From contig JALIHJ010000001.1 of NCBI GenBank assembly GCA_022984795.1, positions 62,001 through 126,000 on the forward strand: a stretch of 64,000 bases of DNA. The letters run 5' to 3'. This document shows positions 18,421 to 27,699 of this stretch, in pieces. Both the position numbers and the translations under genes were made by a program. This DNA comes from Fabrea salina. Taxonomy: Eukaryota > Ciliophora > Heterotrichea > Heterotrichida > Fabreidae. How positions within the stretch are numbered: the first letter of the stretch is position 1; the number at the start of each line of letters is the position of its first letter. The notes beneath the pieces are model-generated. The model worked only from the letters and a program-made list of their open reading frames with translations, was not told the origin of the DNA and did not search any database.

Positions 18421-19662
18421 TTATTTCAAAATGAATAAATTAGGCTCTTCAACTTTGAGCCACTTAAGCAACGAAGTTAAACTTTGAACTACAGAGTCAG
18501 TTGGAACCATTGGCGAAAAAGAAGCCATCAAGGTGTACTCGCTTTGTCTCAAGCAAAGAACTTTTTCGTTCCTATAAGTGTCGAGTCTCATAAAGTTCCC
18601 GCGCGAGTACTCTTGGAACTTAGAAAGTTTGTAGCTGTGGTGGTACCTCTTAAGCAGCCTTTTGTAGTTGCGACTAGACATCTCAGGCGAAGCTTGTGAA
18701 GTGCTAGGACTGAACCCAGACATAGTGTACTGGCCTGTTCCTTTGGGCATGTACATGAAGTGTTTGAGTTCCTTTATCTCAGTTATGCTCACTGAGTAAG
18801 GCATAGACAAGATGCTTTCCTCTAACTTGTCAGATATTTTGCCAAGTTCTTTTTCCATGGAGTCGCCTCTGGTCTTCATTTTCTTGAAACTACCTGCGTT
18901 GTCAGACACCAACACTATGCTCATAGAAGTATTCTGCATAAAGGTGATGTAAGCGTACAAAAACCCTTCTTTGGAGTAGTTGGGCAAACACACAGGAGTC
19001 CAACTCATGCTCGAACGCAAAGAACTGTAAGAAGCTAGCAAGTTCATTAGCAGCAGTGCATCCACCGGGTGGAGTTTTTCTCCCTTTCTGCAGTACTTGT
19101 AAAGTATGTAAGTGGGTGTCATCAAGAACCCGTAAAGCAAGTCTTCGTGGGAGTTGTTTTTAAAGGCAGAGTGGATGTTGGACCTAAGTGACCCAGGCAT
19201 ACGCACAGGCATGTAGCCTTCTAAAAAAGAAGGACTTTTACCACAGGTCTTCATAAGGGTGTCCAAGGAAGAGTGGGTTCCTCCCATCAAACTTCTGGCG
19301 TCGTAGTTAGGTCTTCTGATAAGGGTGTCTGTGATGTTGTTGGTGAGCGTAGATATAACTTTGGTGTGCAGCATTTCAAGTTGATGGTAAAGTGAGTCCA
19401 GAGCTTCGTCACCTTTAGAGATGCAAACGTAGTAAAGGGCTTCTGTGCACAGAAACACAGCACACATGTCTTTAGTTCTTAAGTAACGTAAAGAGTCACT
19501 GACTCCTGTGTAGTAATTCTGGAACTTGTAAAGAATTGCTGCTAAAGAGCCTATAAAAGTGGTCATGTCGGACTCTTCTCCAAACCTAGTCCAAACGGGT
19601 TTTCCTGCACTTGTGAACACAAAAAACAACTTCTTTTTCTTAAGCCAAGTAGTGTCTTCCAT
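18421..19662 (-). CDS. MON1: Vacuolar fusion protein MON1
   Basis: The 413-residue protein shows the MON1 longin series. The N-terminal block KLFFVFTSAGKPVWTRFGEE (about 10-30) and DMTTFIGSLAAILYKFQNYY are nearly diagnostic, followed by AVFLCTEALYYVCISK and LLMNLLASYSSLRSSMSWTP, and FMQNTSMSIVLVS. MON1 with CCZ1 is the exchange factor that activates Rab7 on late endosomes and phagosomes. The acidic N-terminal extension of animal and yeast MON1 is missing, so this is a short core form. It is divergent from the LRR gene with a 30-bp spacer. Confidence 0.9.
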   Translation of the reverse strand: MEDTTWLKKKKLFFVFTSAGKPVWTRFGEESDMTTFIGSLAAILYKFQNYYTGVSDSLRYLRTKDMCAVFLCTEALYYVCISKGDEALDSLYHQLEMLHTKVISTLTNNITDTLIRRPNYDARSLMGGTHSSLDTLMKTCGKSPSFLEGYMPVRMPGSLRSNIHSAFKNNSHEDLLYGFLMTPTYILYKYCRKGEKLHPVDALLLMNLLASYSSLRSSMSWTPVCLPNYSKEGFLYAYITFMQNTSMSIVLVSDNAGSFKKMKTRGDSMEKELGKISDKLEESILSMPYSVSITEIKELKHFMYMPKGTGQYTMSGFSPSTSQASPEMSSRNYKRLLKRYHHSYKLSKFQEYSRGNFMRLDTYRNEKVLCLRQSEYTLMASFSPMVPTDSVVQSLTSLLKWLKVEEPNLFILK

Positions 19663-19692
19663 TTAAGATTATTCAACACTGTTATATTTAAT

Positions 19693-21783
19693 ATGAGACA
19701 AGTCTTTAACCTGAACGTAAAACACAGCAGGATTAGGACCTCCTATGACAAAACCAGGTCTAAGTCAGCCAAAAGAAGTTCGAACTTGCGCAGAATCAAA
19801 GTCCACTCTCTCAACAGGTCTTCAGAACTCAAGTTTAACATATCTGAAATCAAGAGTTCAATTACTGAAAAAACCAAAAGAAGCAACTTGTTCCAAGATA
19901 ACGAAAACCCCAAACTGCTTTCAGAAGTATACAAAGCTAAGTGCGCAGACTTAAACATTCCTTGTTTGCCTGAACAAGAAAAGAAGTTCTTAGCTTATTG
20001 CAGCACTAGTCTTAAAAACCGTAGGTTCCTCATGAGGAGTCTTATGTGTGGCCCCAAGTCTGGAAAAGCCATAGGCAAGTTGCTTAGTAAGTCTAAAGAC
20101 TTTGCTTTTGTTGACCTGGCCAAAAACACTTTGGGCGACAAAGGTGTGGAGTGGCTTTGTAAGTACATTAGTAAAACCAACGAAGTAGTTCACCTCGACT
20201 TAAGCTGCAACGACATCAGTTCCCAAGGCGCTGCTTGTATCTTTGAAACTCTCAAGGACAGCTGTTTAGTAAGTTTAGACTTGTCAAGCAACGAAGGACT
20301 CCACCGTAACAGGCTGGGAACTCAGGCAGCCAAAGCTATAAAGGACTTTTTAGCTTCGAACACCTTAATACAAACTCTCAACTTAGAAGGCACTAGTTTG
20401 GGGTCTCAAGGAGTTTCCTTGGTGATAAAAGGTTTGAGTTGCAACACTAACTTACTAAGCATTAACTTAGCCAGCAATGAGGTTTCTAGTGGATTAGTGC
20501 TGGAACTAGTTAGAATTCTTCCTACTACTTCAATTCTGAGTCTCAACCTTAGTCAGAACTCTTTGAAGAACGAAGGCGCTGAGTACATTTCTAAGTACAT
20601 TTACGGAAACTTTGGCCACTTCAAGCTTAAGAAGCTAAGCATCAACAAAGCTGACATTTCAACCCAAGGCTTCACTAGGATTTTTTCAGCACTCACTTAC
20701 AACCCCACTTTAGAGTACTTAAGTGTTTCGCACAACTCGTTCCAAAGGGGACTTCCAAGTACTTTTAGCCCAATGCTGCGCAACAACTACGGACTTAAAG
20801 TGCTGAAACTTGGTAACTGTTCTATAAGTAACAGAGAAGCCTTTGTGTTTTCAGAGGGTCTCAGTTCGAATAGGGGCCTGACTCAGTTAGACTTAGAAAA
20901 CAACTTTATAGAAGACGAAGGTGCTGAAAAGATCGCTAAGGGCTTAAGACGCAACTCCAAAGTTAAAAAGTTGAACTTAAGCGGAAACCGCATTAGGGAC
21001 AAAGGAGGGGTGGCTTTGGGAAATTTACTGATAGTCAACAGAAACTTAGAAGAAGTGCACTTAAAGCAAAACTTAATAAGAGACGAAACAGGGAGTATTC
21101 TGATGCAGAGTTTAAGAACTAACTTCAGCATTCTGGTGTTTGACTTGGATTTAAATCCTATCAGCAACAGGTACCTTTACTTCGTTAAGAGTTACTTAGA
21201 AAGGAACCGCAAGAAAAAACACCTCACCATAGTTCCCAAACTCAAGAACCAAATCTCAACAATGCAAAGCGAACAGAAGTCTATGGAAATTGTTCAAAAA
21301 AAAATCAGACTCAAAAAAAAAGAACTCAGAGAAGGCTACTCCCGCTTAGAAAGACAGCACGAAAGAGTCAACGAAGTCAGTCAAAGCGAACAACTAAAAA
21401 CCAAAGAAATCGTCCAGCAAAAAGAAACTCTTCAAAAAAAGAATCATCAACTAGCTGAGTCCTTAGCTGAGCTCCAGAGTCAAATCACAGTAAGTGCTAC
21501 TTAGCAATTCAAAGTTAAAAAAGAAAAAGAAATACTTAGCCTGTCTAATCAATTAAACGAAGTCACTGACCAAGTTAACCACCTAGAAAAAGCCAGTAAG
21601 TAGTACTCAGAAGCCAAACTCAAAGAAGAAAAAACCCTCAAAAAAACTAACAACCAAGAAATCCTAGAAACTTTAAATTCAGACTTGCAAAAACAACAAT
21701 CTGCCCTTAAAGAAGCCCAAGAAGAACTAGAGTACTTGCAGTCTAAACTTCTAGAAAAACAAAAGCTTTTAAAACCTAATTAA
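19693..21783 (+). CDS. Leucine-rich-repeat (RNI-type) protein with C-terminal coiled coil, two 15-nt introns
   Basis: Three exons (19693-21489, 21505-21595, 21611-21783) give 686 residues. Residues about 135-500 hold ribonuclease-inhibitor-type LRRs of about 28 residues (VVHLDLSCNDISSQGAACIF, QTLNLEGTSLGSQGVSLV, KKLNLSGNRIRDKGGVAL), as in the NLRC3/LRRC34/TCTE1 class. Residues about 520-686 are a long coiled coil that continues through exons 2 and 3 (VKKEKEILSLSNQLNEV). TCTE1/DRC5 in the nexin-dynein regulatory complex has related repeats, so a ciliary scaffold role is possible but inferred. If the first intron is retained, translation stops at TAG 21502-21504 and 87 coiled-coil residues are lost. 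Confidence 0.8.
21490..21504 (+). other. 15-nt intron GTAAGTGCTACTTAG
   Basis: It interrupts the LRR gene's coiled coil in phase 0. It has GTAAGT at the 5' end, TA at positions 9-10 and TAG at the 3' end. Removal restores a coiled-coil frame. Confidence 0.9.
21596..21610 (+). other. 15-nt intron GTAAGTAGTACTCAG
   Basis: This second intron of the LRR gene is in phase 1. Retention puts TAG in frame. Removal gives an uninterrupted coiled coil to the TAA at 21781-21783. Confidence 0.9.
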
Positions 21784-21802
21784 TCTAACTTTCCATATTA
21801 AG

Positions 21803-22186
21803 ATGAACCCTGCCCAACTAAACGTAAAAGGAAAACAACTAGCTTTGTGCTGCACTTCTCCTATGACTGGGTTCTTCCGCACTGGCTACTGCGCAACTGA
21901 TCCCTCAGACTTTGGATCCCACACAGTGTGTGCTCAAGTGAATGAAGGATTCTTGAATTACACTAAAGCCCAAGGAAATGACTTAAGCACTCCAAGAGGA
22001 GGGTTTCCAGGACTTAAACCAGGCGACTTCTGGTGTTTATGTGCTTCAAGGTGGAGAGAAGCTTTGCGGGCTGCTGAGCGAATGAACGACTTGTCAATAG
22101 TTCCCTTAGTTAACTTAGACGCTACAAACGTAAAGGCCCTTGAACAAGTAGACCTAGAAACACTCCAAAGATTTGCTATAGAGTAA
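21803..22186 (+). CDS. DUF2237-family protein, cytosolic paralogue
   Basis: The 127-residue protein has the full DUF2237 signature: MTGFFRTGYCATDPSDFGSH, VCAQVNEGFLNYTKAQGNDL, PGLKPGDFWCLCASRWREAL, VPLVNLDATNVKALE. The family is found mainly in bacteria and scattered protists and has no known biochemical activity; conserved Cys residues suggest a metal or redox site, which is inference. It starts directly at MNPAQLNVKGKQLALC with no signal peptide. The downstream copy is a near-identical paralogue with a leader. Confidence 0.85.
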   Translation: MNPAQLNVKGKQLALCCTSPMTGFFRTGYCATDPSDFGSHTVCAQVNEGFLNYTKAQGNDLSTPRGGFPGLKPGDFWCLCASRWREALRAAERMNDLSIVPLVNLDATNVKALEQVDLETLQRFAIE

Positions 22187-22193
22187 CTAATAA

Positions 22194-22619
22194 ATGTCTT
22201 TAAAAGTTATCAGCTTAGTAGTTGTGTTCAGTTTAGTCAGTGCAAGTGACTTGAATCTAGAAGGAAAACACCTGAGTTTGTGTTCTACTTCTCCTATGAC
22301 TGGGTTCTTCCGCACTGGTTACTGTACAACGGGTCCTTCAGACCACGGTACTCATACAGTGTGTGCTCAAGTGAATGAAGGATTCTTGAATTACACTAAA
22401 GCCCAAGGAAATGACTTAAGTACTCCAAGACCGTGGTTTCCAGGACTTAAACCAGGCGACTTCTGGTGTTTGTGTGCTTTAAGGTGGCGACAAGCTTTGC
22501 AAGCTGCTGAGGCACTAGACGACTCTTCAATAGTTCCCTTAGTTAACTTAGACGCTACAAACGCAAAGACACTCGAATATGTAAACTTAGAAACACTGCA
22601 AAGCTTTGCTATAGAATAG
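22194..22619 (+). CDS. DUF2237-family protein with signal peptide, tandem paralogue
   Basis: The 141-residue protein opens with MSLKVISLVVVFSLVSAS, a typical secretory signal peptide with likely cleavage after Ala-Ser near residue 17-18. The DUF2237 domain follows (MTGFFRTGYCTTGPSDHGTH, PGLKPGDFWCLCALRWRQAL). It lies seven bases after the other copy. A 65-nt block starting ACAGTGTGTGCTCAAG and ending at GACTTAAG is identical in both copies, so the duplication is young or the copies are converted. The leader suggests an endomembrane or secreted form of the same unknown activity. Stop is TAG. Confidence 0.85.
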   Translation: MSLKVISLVVVFSLVSASDLNLEGKHLSLCSTSPMTGFFRTGYCTTGPSDHGTHTVCAQVNEGFLNYTKAQGNDLSTPRPWFPGLKPGDFWCLCALRWRQALQAAEALDDSSIVPLVNLDATNAKTLEYVNLETLQSFAIE

Positions 22620-22628
22620 ACTTAAATA

Positions 22629-25600
22629 TTATTCTGCTGCTTTTTGGGCTTCTAACTTGTTTTCTTCGAACCTTCTGATGTTTTCTTCTAAGTTTTGGAT
22701 GTAAGCTTCAATGTGTGGGTTAAGCCAAAGGTCCATGCAGTCCCACAAAGGCTTCACAATGAACTTGAGGAACCCAGCTTCATTAGCATAGTAAACTTCA
22801 GGTTTGTGGAGGTCCTTCATCATTTCAGTTGCAGGAAGTCCTAGACTGACCTCATCGTTGTACTGTCTAGTAAACTCTTTTGACAAAAGACTTGACCAGT
22901 TGGAGTAAACATCGTAAGTTTTACAAGGGTGAGTAAGGTCAGCACAGTGCAGCAACAACTGAGCTAGGTTTTCAAAGTCAGGCTCCCGAGAACCTAAAGG
23001 ACTTTCTTCAAGTTCTTTGAACCTAGCAGTCATGTTTGAAATCATGGAGAAGTGCTTGACCATGTCCGTTCCAAGTATAGCCACTATCACCATCTTCCTG
23101 AAAGACTTCCTTAGTTGGCTGTCCAGCTCAGAAATGATGTTGCAGCGCTCGTTTTGAAGGATCTTAAAAGTAACTGCAGCGTGGTGGTTCTCCAGCACAG
23201 AGTTGTCGTTGTATATAATGGACAAGTGGCTTTCTTTGTTGATTTCAAAAGTGTTGGTTCTGCCTGTGTGCTCTACGTCGTGGCACAAGCCTGCTACAAA
23301 CAAAGCAAAGATTTCGTGCACCTGGAAAGGTGAGTCGGCGTGAGTGCCTGTGAATATTAAGTAGAGACTGTGGAGGACGTTGAATCCGTGAGTGAAGTTG
23401 TGGAAGGGGTTGTCGTATATATCATAGTGGTCTTTTACTGCGTTGAAGAAGCTGTGGAGCTTCTGGTTAGGAATCCCGAACTGGTTCATCAAGTCAAAGT
23501 CCATGAAAATTCCTTCCATAAACAAGTTTTTGTTTTCTACTTGGAAAGCGTCTAAGTCTAGGTCGCGCAAAGAGTTCAGTTCAATAGGGAGGGGGTTTTC
23601 GTCTAGGTTCTTGCTTACGTTTCTGGAAGTGTTTGGTGAAGTCCTTACTTCGCTTTCTTGAATGCCTGTGAACTCTTTAAGGCTCTTTTGGAGCTCAGCA
23701 CTTAAAGCTTGGATTTCTCCTGGGAACTTTACTTCGGGTTTGTTTAAGTTGCCTTCTTTTAGGGTAGAAATGATTTCTACGAGTTGCTGGTTTATGGAAG
23801 GGTTTTCGATTTCTTGGGAAATCAGAGATAACTTCTGGATGCATTTCTGAAGGTGGGTTTGGGTTTGCACTGGGTTCTTGAGAGCAAGTAGTTCTTGCTG
23901 CATCATTTGGAACTTAGAGTTGAGTTTTTCAATTTCAGAACAGTCTTCGAAAATAAGCACGATTCCAGAGTTCTCTAAGGAAAAGGTGTCTTGGAGAGCT
24001 GCAATGGTGTAGTTGAAGCTGCTTTCTTTTCCTTCAAGCATGTTGAACTTCCTGATGTTGGGGTTAGTCCGGGTTCTTTTAAGAGGAGCTGTAACTATTC
24101 TTTGGGCAGTTCTGTATATTCTTTTAGTGTGTGACTGGTAAATGTTAGTGATGTCGTAGACTAGTTGCCTGTTTTGACGCAGCCAACTTGAGTAGTGGGA
24201 AGTCTTAGCTACTTTTTCAGAGACTCCAAACAAGTTCTCCAGTGACTTGTTTGAGTAGTCCAACGTGCCTTCAGAGTCCAGCACAAAGATGTAGTTGCCT
24301 AAACTGTTGAGAATGTTCAAAAACCTACTCCTTTCTTCTATGGCGTTTTCGAAGGAGTTCCAGTTGTTAAGCACAGTAGCTATGATTTCACAGAACATTT
24401 CTAGAGTTTCTTCGTCGGACTCGTCGAAAAAGCCTTGCTTCTTGTTGATCATCTGCAAAGCAGCTATTACTCTTCCGTTGGAGTCCAGAACTGGCATGCA
24501 CAGCATAGTGGAGGTTTTGTAGCCAGTTTTCATGTCAACTTCTGAGTTGAACCTGGGGTCTTCGTAAACATTTTTGATGTTTTCTGTTTGTCCAGTCTGG
24601 GCAACGTTCCCAATGATTCCTTTGCCAATGGGCACACTGTAGCCTGCAGGTATTTCTTGTTCGATGCCCTGGGCTTTGACTATCATCTGCTTGCCTTCTC
24701 TAATAAACACAGAGGCCCTGTCACAGTCCAGTAGGTGCTGGGCTGCACTTCTGATTGTAGAGATCAAAGAGTAAGTGTTCATAGAAGTTGCATGCTTGCG
24801 TATCATTTTGCGGAGTCCCATTAAAGACTGGTCTTCCATGTCGTTGTTTTTGGACTTAGCTGCTATGCATATTTGTTTGGCGAACTTCTGAACGATGAGT
24901 TCGTCTTCTTTGTTGAACTGGCAAAAGTAAGACAAGGTGTCGTCGCGTTTGTTCCAGACTTCCACAACAGTGACTTCTTTGTCCTTTTTAAAAGGCACAA
25001 AAATCATGTTTTCTTTGTTGCCTGAAGACTCTGCTGTGAGCACACTGAAACTTTCCAGGGCCCTTTTAACCATTTTTTCTTCTTCGAGAAAAGTGCTTTT
25101 GCTAAGGTTGCCTGCTTCTAGTAAGTACTCCACTAGTTCTCCGTTTTCTCTAAGAACTACTCCTGACTGTTCTGAGTTAGTTATTGCGCAGATCACTTCT
25201 AAAGAAGTCTTCAGCAGGATTTCAAAGCTTTCTTCTTCAAAAAGACGGTGCAGTAAGTTTCTAGCAAAAGCCATTTTGTTCTGGGCAGAGTTAGCTACTA
25301 TAAACACTTGTCTGCACCACTGCTGCAGCATTTTGTGCCTTCTCCCGATCTTCAGTACGTTTTGCCAGTTCTTTAAGTTATCGTCTTTAGCAAAGGCAAA
25401 CTCTCTTGGAATCATGGACAAGAACTGCGCTATAGCTAAGTCGTCCTCTGCAAAGCTAATTGAAGCGTTCACAAACGCCAACACGCCCAAAGCGTTGTTG
25501 TCTAAGAAGTGCAGAATAGGCACTGCCATAAAGTTCTCAATGCTTTGCTCAACTCCAAGACTATCTACGTACCTGTCGAACTGGTGGTGATTACTCACAC

Positions 25601-27677
25601 CAGCAGGAACACAGATGGTTTCTCTGTTTTCAATGCACTTCTTAATGAGTCCTCCGGGGCGCAAAAGGCTTCCTGTTTTAACGTCAACTAAGTGGTGCTC
25701 AGTTTGCTCCATAAGAAGCAGTCTGCCCATTTGGCAGGGAATGAGTTGTCTGAGTCTTGAGCTCAGAATTTCCAAGCCCCTTTCGGGCTTTAAGTGGATG
25801 TCGTACAGCAGTGACTTGAGTTCAAAGATCCGGTTATTTGGAATACTTGATAAAGAACTGATGAAAGAAATTGACTCAGAGATGGGTTTACTTACAGGCG
25901 AAGACTCACTTTTGGAACTGGGAGTTGGAGTTTCGGACTTTCTGGCATTTAGTCTGACGAACTTGTCCATAGGAGAAATTTCTTCGTATTTGCTTTCTTC
26001 AGTTAAGCACTCCTCAGTCACTACTTTGGAGCTGCAGTCCATGTAAAGGAGTTCGTAGATCTTGCCTACTTTAGAGCAGATTTTAGTGCCCAGTAGGAGT
26101 TCTTGCTGGGTAAACTGTTTGTAGCTCCTCGAAAGCATAACGACTCCTACTACATTGAAAGGCAAGTCAGAAAACACAGGAAGGCACATAGAAAAGTCTG
26201 TATAGGAGTGCGAGTCTGTGGTTTCGGGGAAGCAAATAGGAGTTTGTGAAGTGTACACTCTTCCAAGAAGGGTGTCTTCTGTAATGGGTTGGGTCAAGAT
26301 GTCGCAGGAGTAGGACTTCCTAGTCCAAAGAATGTTGCTTTGTTGGTCTACAAAGTACACACTGCAGGAGTCAAAGTCAATGATGCTCTTTATACTTGAG
26401 TTGATTTCTTGCAGAATTCTTACGTAGTCTACAAGCTCATTTTGGTCTAGACTAAACTGAATGAGCTTCTTGCTGAGTGAAGGAAGTAACTTCTCTTTAG
26501 AGAACCTGACTTTGCTTTTTTCTAAGTAATCAACAGATAAGTTTTCTATGGCATTGGCGATTGCAGTTGAGTACATTTCGTCAATTGAGTTGAATTCTTG
26601 GTTTTTTCTGAAGAACTCCAGCACTCCTAAAGGGTTGTTTTGGCAGTCTTTAATGGGACAAGCTAGCAAACTGCGCATTTTGATTTTCTTTTCTTTCTGC
26701 CACAAAGGTTCACTGTACAAGTCAGGCACGTTAAGGGGCTGCTTGGAGGTAAACGCACAGTACTCAGCTGTGCTAGTGGTTCCTGGACCAGAGAAGTCAA
26801 CTCCTATGGCAAAGTACTTCTTGAGTTTTCCGTTGTTGTTGAGGTGCAGAATGAAGCCTTCACACTCCATGACCTTCACAATAGAGTCCACTAAGTACTT
26901 GTCTAGAGAAACTTCTTCTTTGAGCAAGTTAGTTATTTGGTTCAGGAGTTTTTTGCGCTGTAGAACTTGCATGGAACAACTCAGCATTCTGTTGGCTTCG
27001 TCGTCTTCTTTTTTGTACACACTGATTTGTTCCTCTAGGTGCTTGTTGTAGTTCAGCACGTTAACTAAGCCAAGCATAAGAGTGCCTAGGGCCTCTGTGA
27101 GGTTCAAGTCGTTCTCTGTATAGAAAGAGTGGGACTTGTTTTGGTCTAGTTTGTTGAACAGCATAATTACACCCTCTATCTGTCCATTGAAGGCACAGGG
27201 CACCGCAGCTATTGAAGAAACTTGGACTCTTTCTTTAGTAAGTCTAGATAAAGGGTGCAGGGTGATTTCAAAGCTTGAGTAGAAACTAGAAGACTTGGGG
27301 TTGTTGATAACTTGGGATGCTTTGTTAAGCGCTACGTAGCCTGGCAGAGAAGACTCAGAAATTGGAATAACTGATGTTTGCTGATAACTACTTATAAGCT
27401 TAAGTTCTTCTTCTTGCTTTATAAGCACTTCAGCCCACTGGGAACCTGTTAAGTTCTTAGCAACTTCTTTGACCTTAGTAACCATCTGGTCTAAGTTTAG
27501 ATTTGAAGTGTTAAACAAGGGGGCAATGTCTTTCATAAGAACTTGGAAGAACTCGCCAGGCACGTAAGGCATAAACATCTTAGTTTGGGACTTTTTGAGG
27601 ATTTTGCTGGTACTTGTTAACGGTTCAAGAGTAGGCTTTTTCATTACAATAAATGGCTGTGCTAGGCCAAATAGCAT
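22629..27677 (-). CDS. Cyclic-nucleotide phosphodiesterase with six GAF domains and a PAS domain
   Basis: The 1,682-residue protein has GAF-like domains at about 50-215, 243-380, 415-545, 620-770, 805-945 and 965-1105. The last is the most canonical (YSVPIGKGIIGNVAQTGQTE, FNSEVDMKTGYKTSTMLCMP, ALQMINKKQG). A PAS domain (about 1115-1190, LNSLGNYIFVLDSEGTLDYS) follows, then a class I PDE domain with HNFTHGFNVLHSLY (about 1425), GLCHDVEHTGRTN and LLLHCADLTHPCK, the metal-binding His/Asp set. Reaction: hydrolysis of cAMP and/or cGMP. Human GAF-PDEs have two GAFs, so this array is unusual. Met12 (at 27644) is an alternative start leaving a longer divergent spacer. Confidence 0.88.
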   Translation of the reverse strand: MLFGLAQPFIVMKKPTLEPLTSTSKILKKSQTKMFMPYVPGEFFQVLMKDIAPLFNTSNLNLDQMVTKVKEVAKNLTGSQWAEVLIKQEEELKLISSYQQTSVIPISESSLPGYVALNKASQVINNPKSSSFYSSFEITLHPLSRLTKERVQVSSIAAVPCAFNGQIEGVIMLFNKLDQNKSHSFYTENDLNLTEALGTLMLGLVNVLNYNKHLEEQISVYKKEDDEANRMLSCSMQVLQRKKLLNQITNLLKEEVSLDKYLVDSIVKVMECEGFILHLNNNGKLKKYFAIGVDFSGPGTTSTAEYCAFTSKQPLNVPDLYSEPLWQKEKKIKMRSLLACPIKDCQNNPLGVLEFFRKNQEFNSIDEMYSTAIANAIENLSVDYLEKSKVRFSKEKLLPSLSKKLIQFSLDQNELVDYVRILQEINSSIKSIIDFDSCSVYFVDQQSNILWTRKSYSCDILTQPITEDTLLGRVYTSQTPICFPETTDSHSYTDFSMCLPVFSDLPFNVVGVVMLSRSYKQFTQQELLLGTKICSKVGKIYELLYMDCSSKVVTEECLTEESKYEEISPMDKFVRLNARKSETPTPSSKSESSPVSKPISESISFISSLSSIPNNRIFELKSLLYDIHLKPERGLEILSSRLRQLIPCQMGRLLLMEQTEHHLVDVKTGSLLRPGGLIKKCIENRETICVPAGVSNHHQFDRYVDSLGVEQSIENFMAVPILHFLDNNALGVLAFVNASISFAEDDLAIAQFLSMIPREFAFAKDDNLKNWQNVLKIGRRHKMLQQWCRQVFIVANSAQNKMAFARNLLHRLFEEESFEILLKTSLEVICAITNSEQSGVVLRENGELVEYLLEAGNLSKSTFLEEEKMVKRALESFSVLTAESSGNKENMIFVPFKKDKEVTVVEVWNKRDDTLSYFCQFNKEDELIVQKFAKQICIAAKSKNNDMEDQSLMGLRKMIRKHATSMNTYSLISTIRSAAQHLLDCDRASVFIREGKQMIVKAQGIEQEIPAGYSVPIGKGIIGNVAQTGQTENIKNVYEDPRFNSEVDMKTGYKTSTMLCMPVLDSNGRVIAALQMINKKQGFFDESDEETLEMFCEIIATVLNNWNSFENAIEERSRFLNILNSLGNYIFVLDSEGTLDYSNKSLENLFGVSEKVAKTSHYSSWLRQNRQLVYDITNIYQSHTKRIYRTAQRIVTAPLKRTRTNPNIRKFNMLEGKESSFNYTIAALQDTFSLENSGIVLIFEDCSEIEKLNSKFQMMQQELLALKNPVQTQTHLQKCIQKLSLISQEIENPSINQQLVEIISTLKEGNLNKPEVKFPGEIQALSAELQKSLKEFTGIQESEVRTSPNTSRNVSKNLDENPLPIELNSLRDLDLDAFQVENKNLFMEGIFMDFDLMNQFGIPNQKLHSFFNAVKDHYDIYDNPFHNFTHGFNVLHSLYLIFTGTHADSPFQVHEIFALFVAGLCHDVEHTGRTNTFEINKESHLSIIYNDNSVLENHHAAVTFKILQNERCNIISELDSQLRKSFRKMVIVAILGTDMVKHFSMISNMTARFKELEESPLGSREPDFENLAQLLLHCADLTHPCKTYDVYSNWSSLLSKEFTRQYNDEVSLGLPATEMMKDLHKPEVYYANEAGFLKFIVKPLWDCMDLWLNPHIEAYIQNLEENIRRFEENKLEAQKAAE

Positions 27678-27699
27678 AAGTCTTAAGTAATTACTTATA

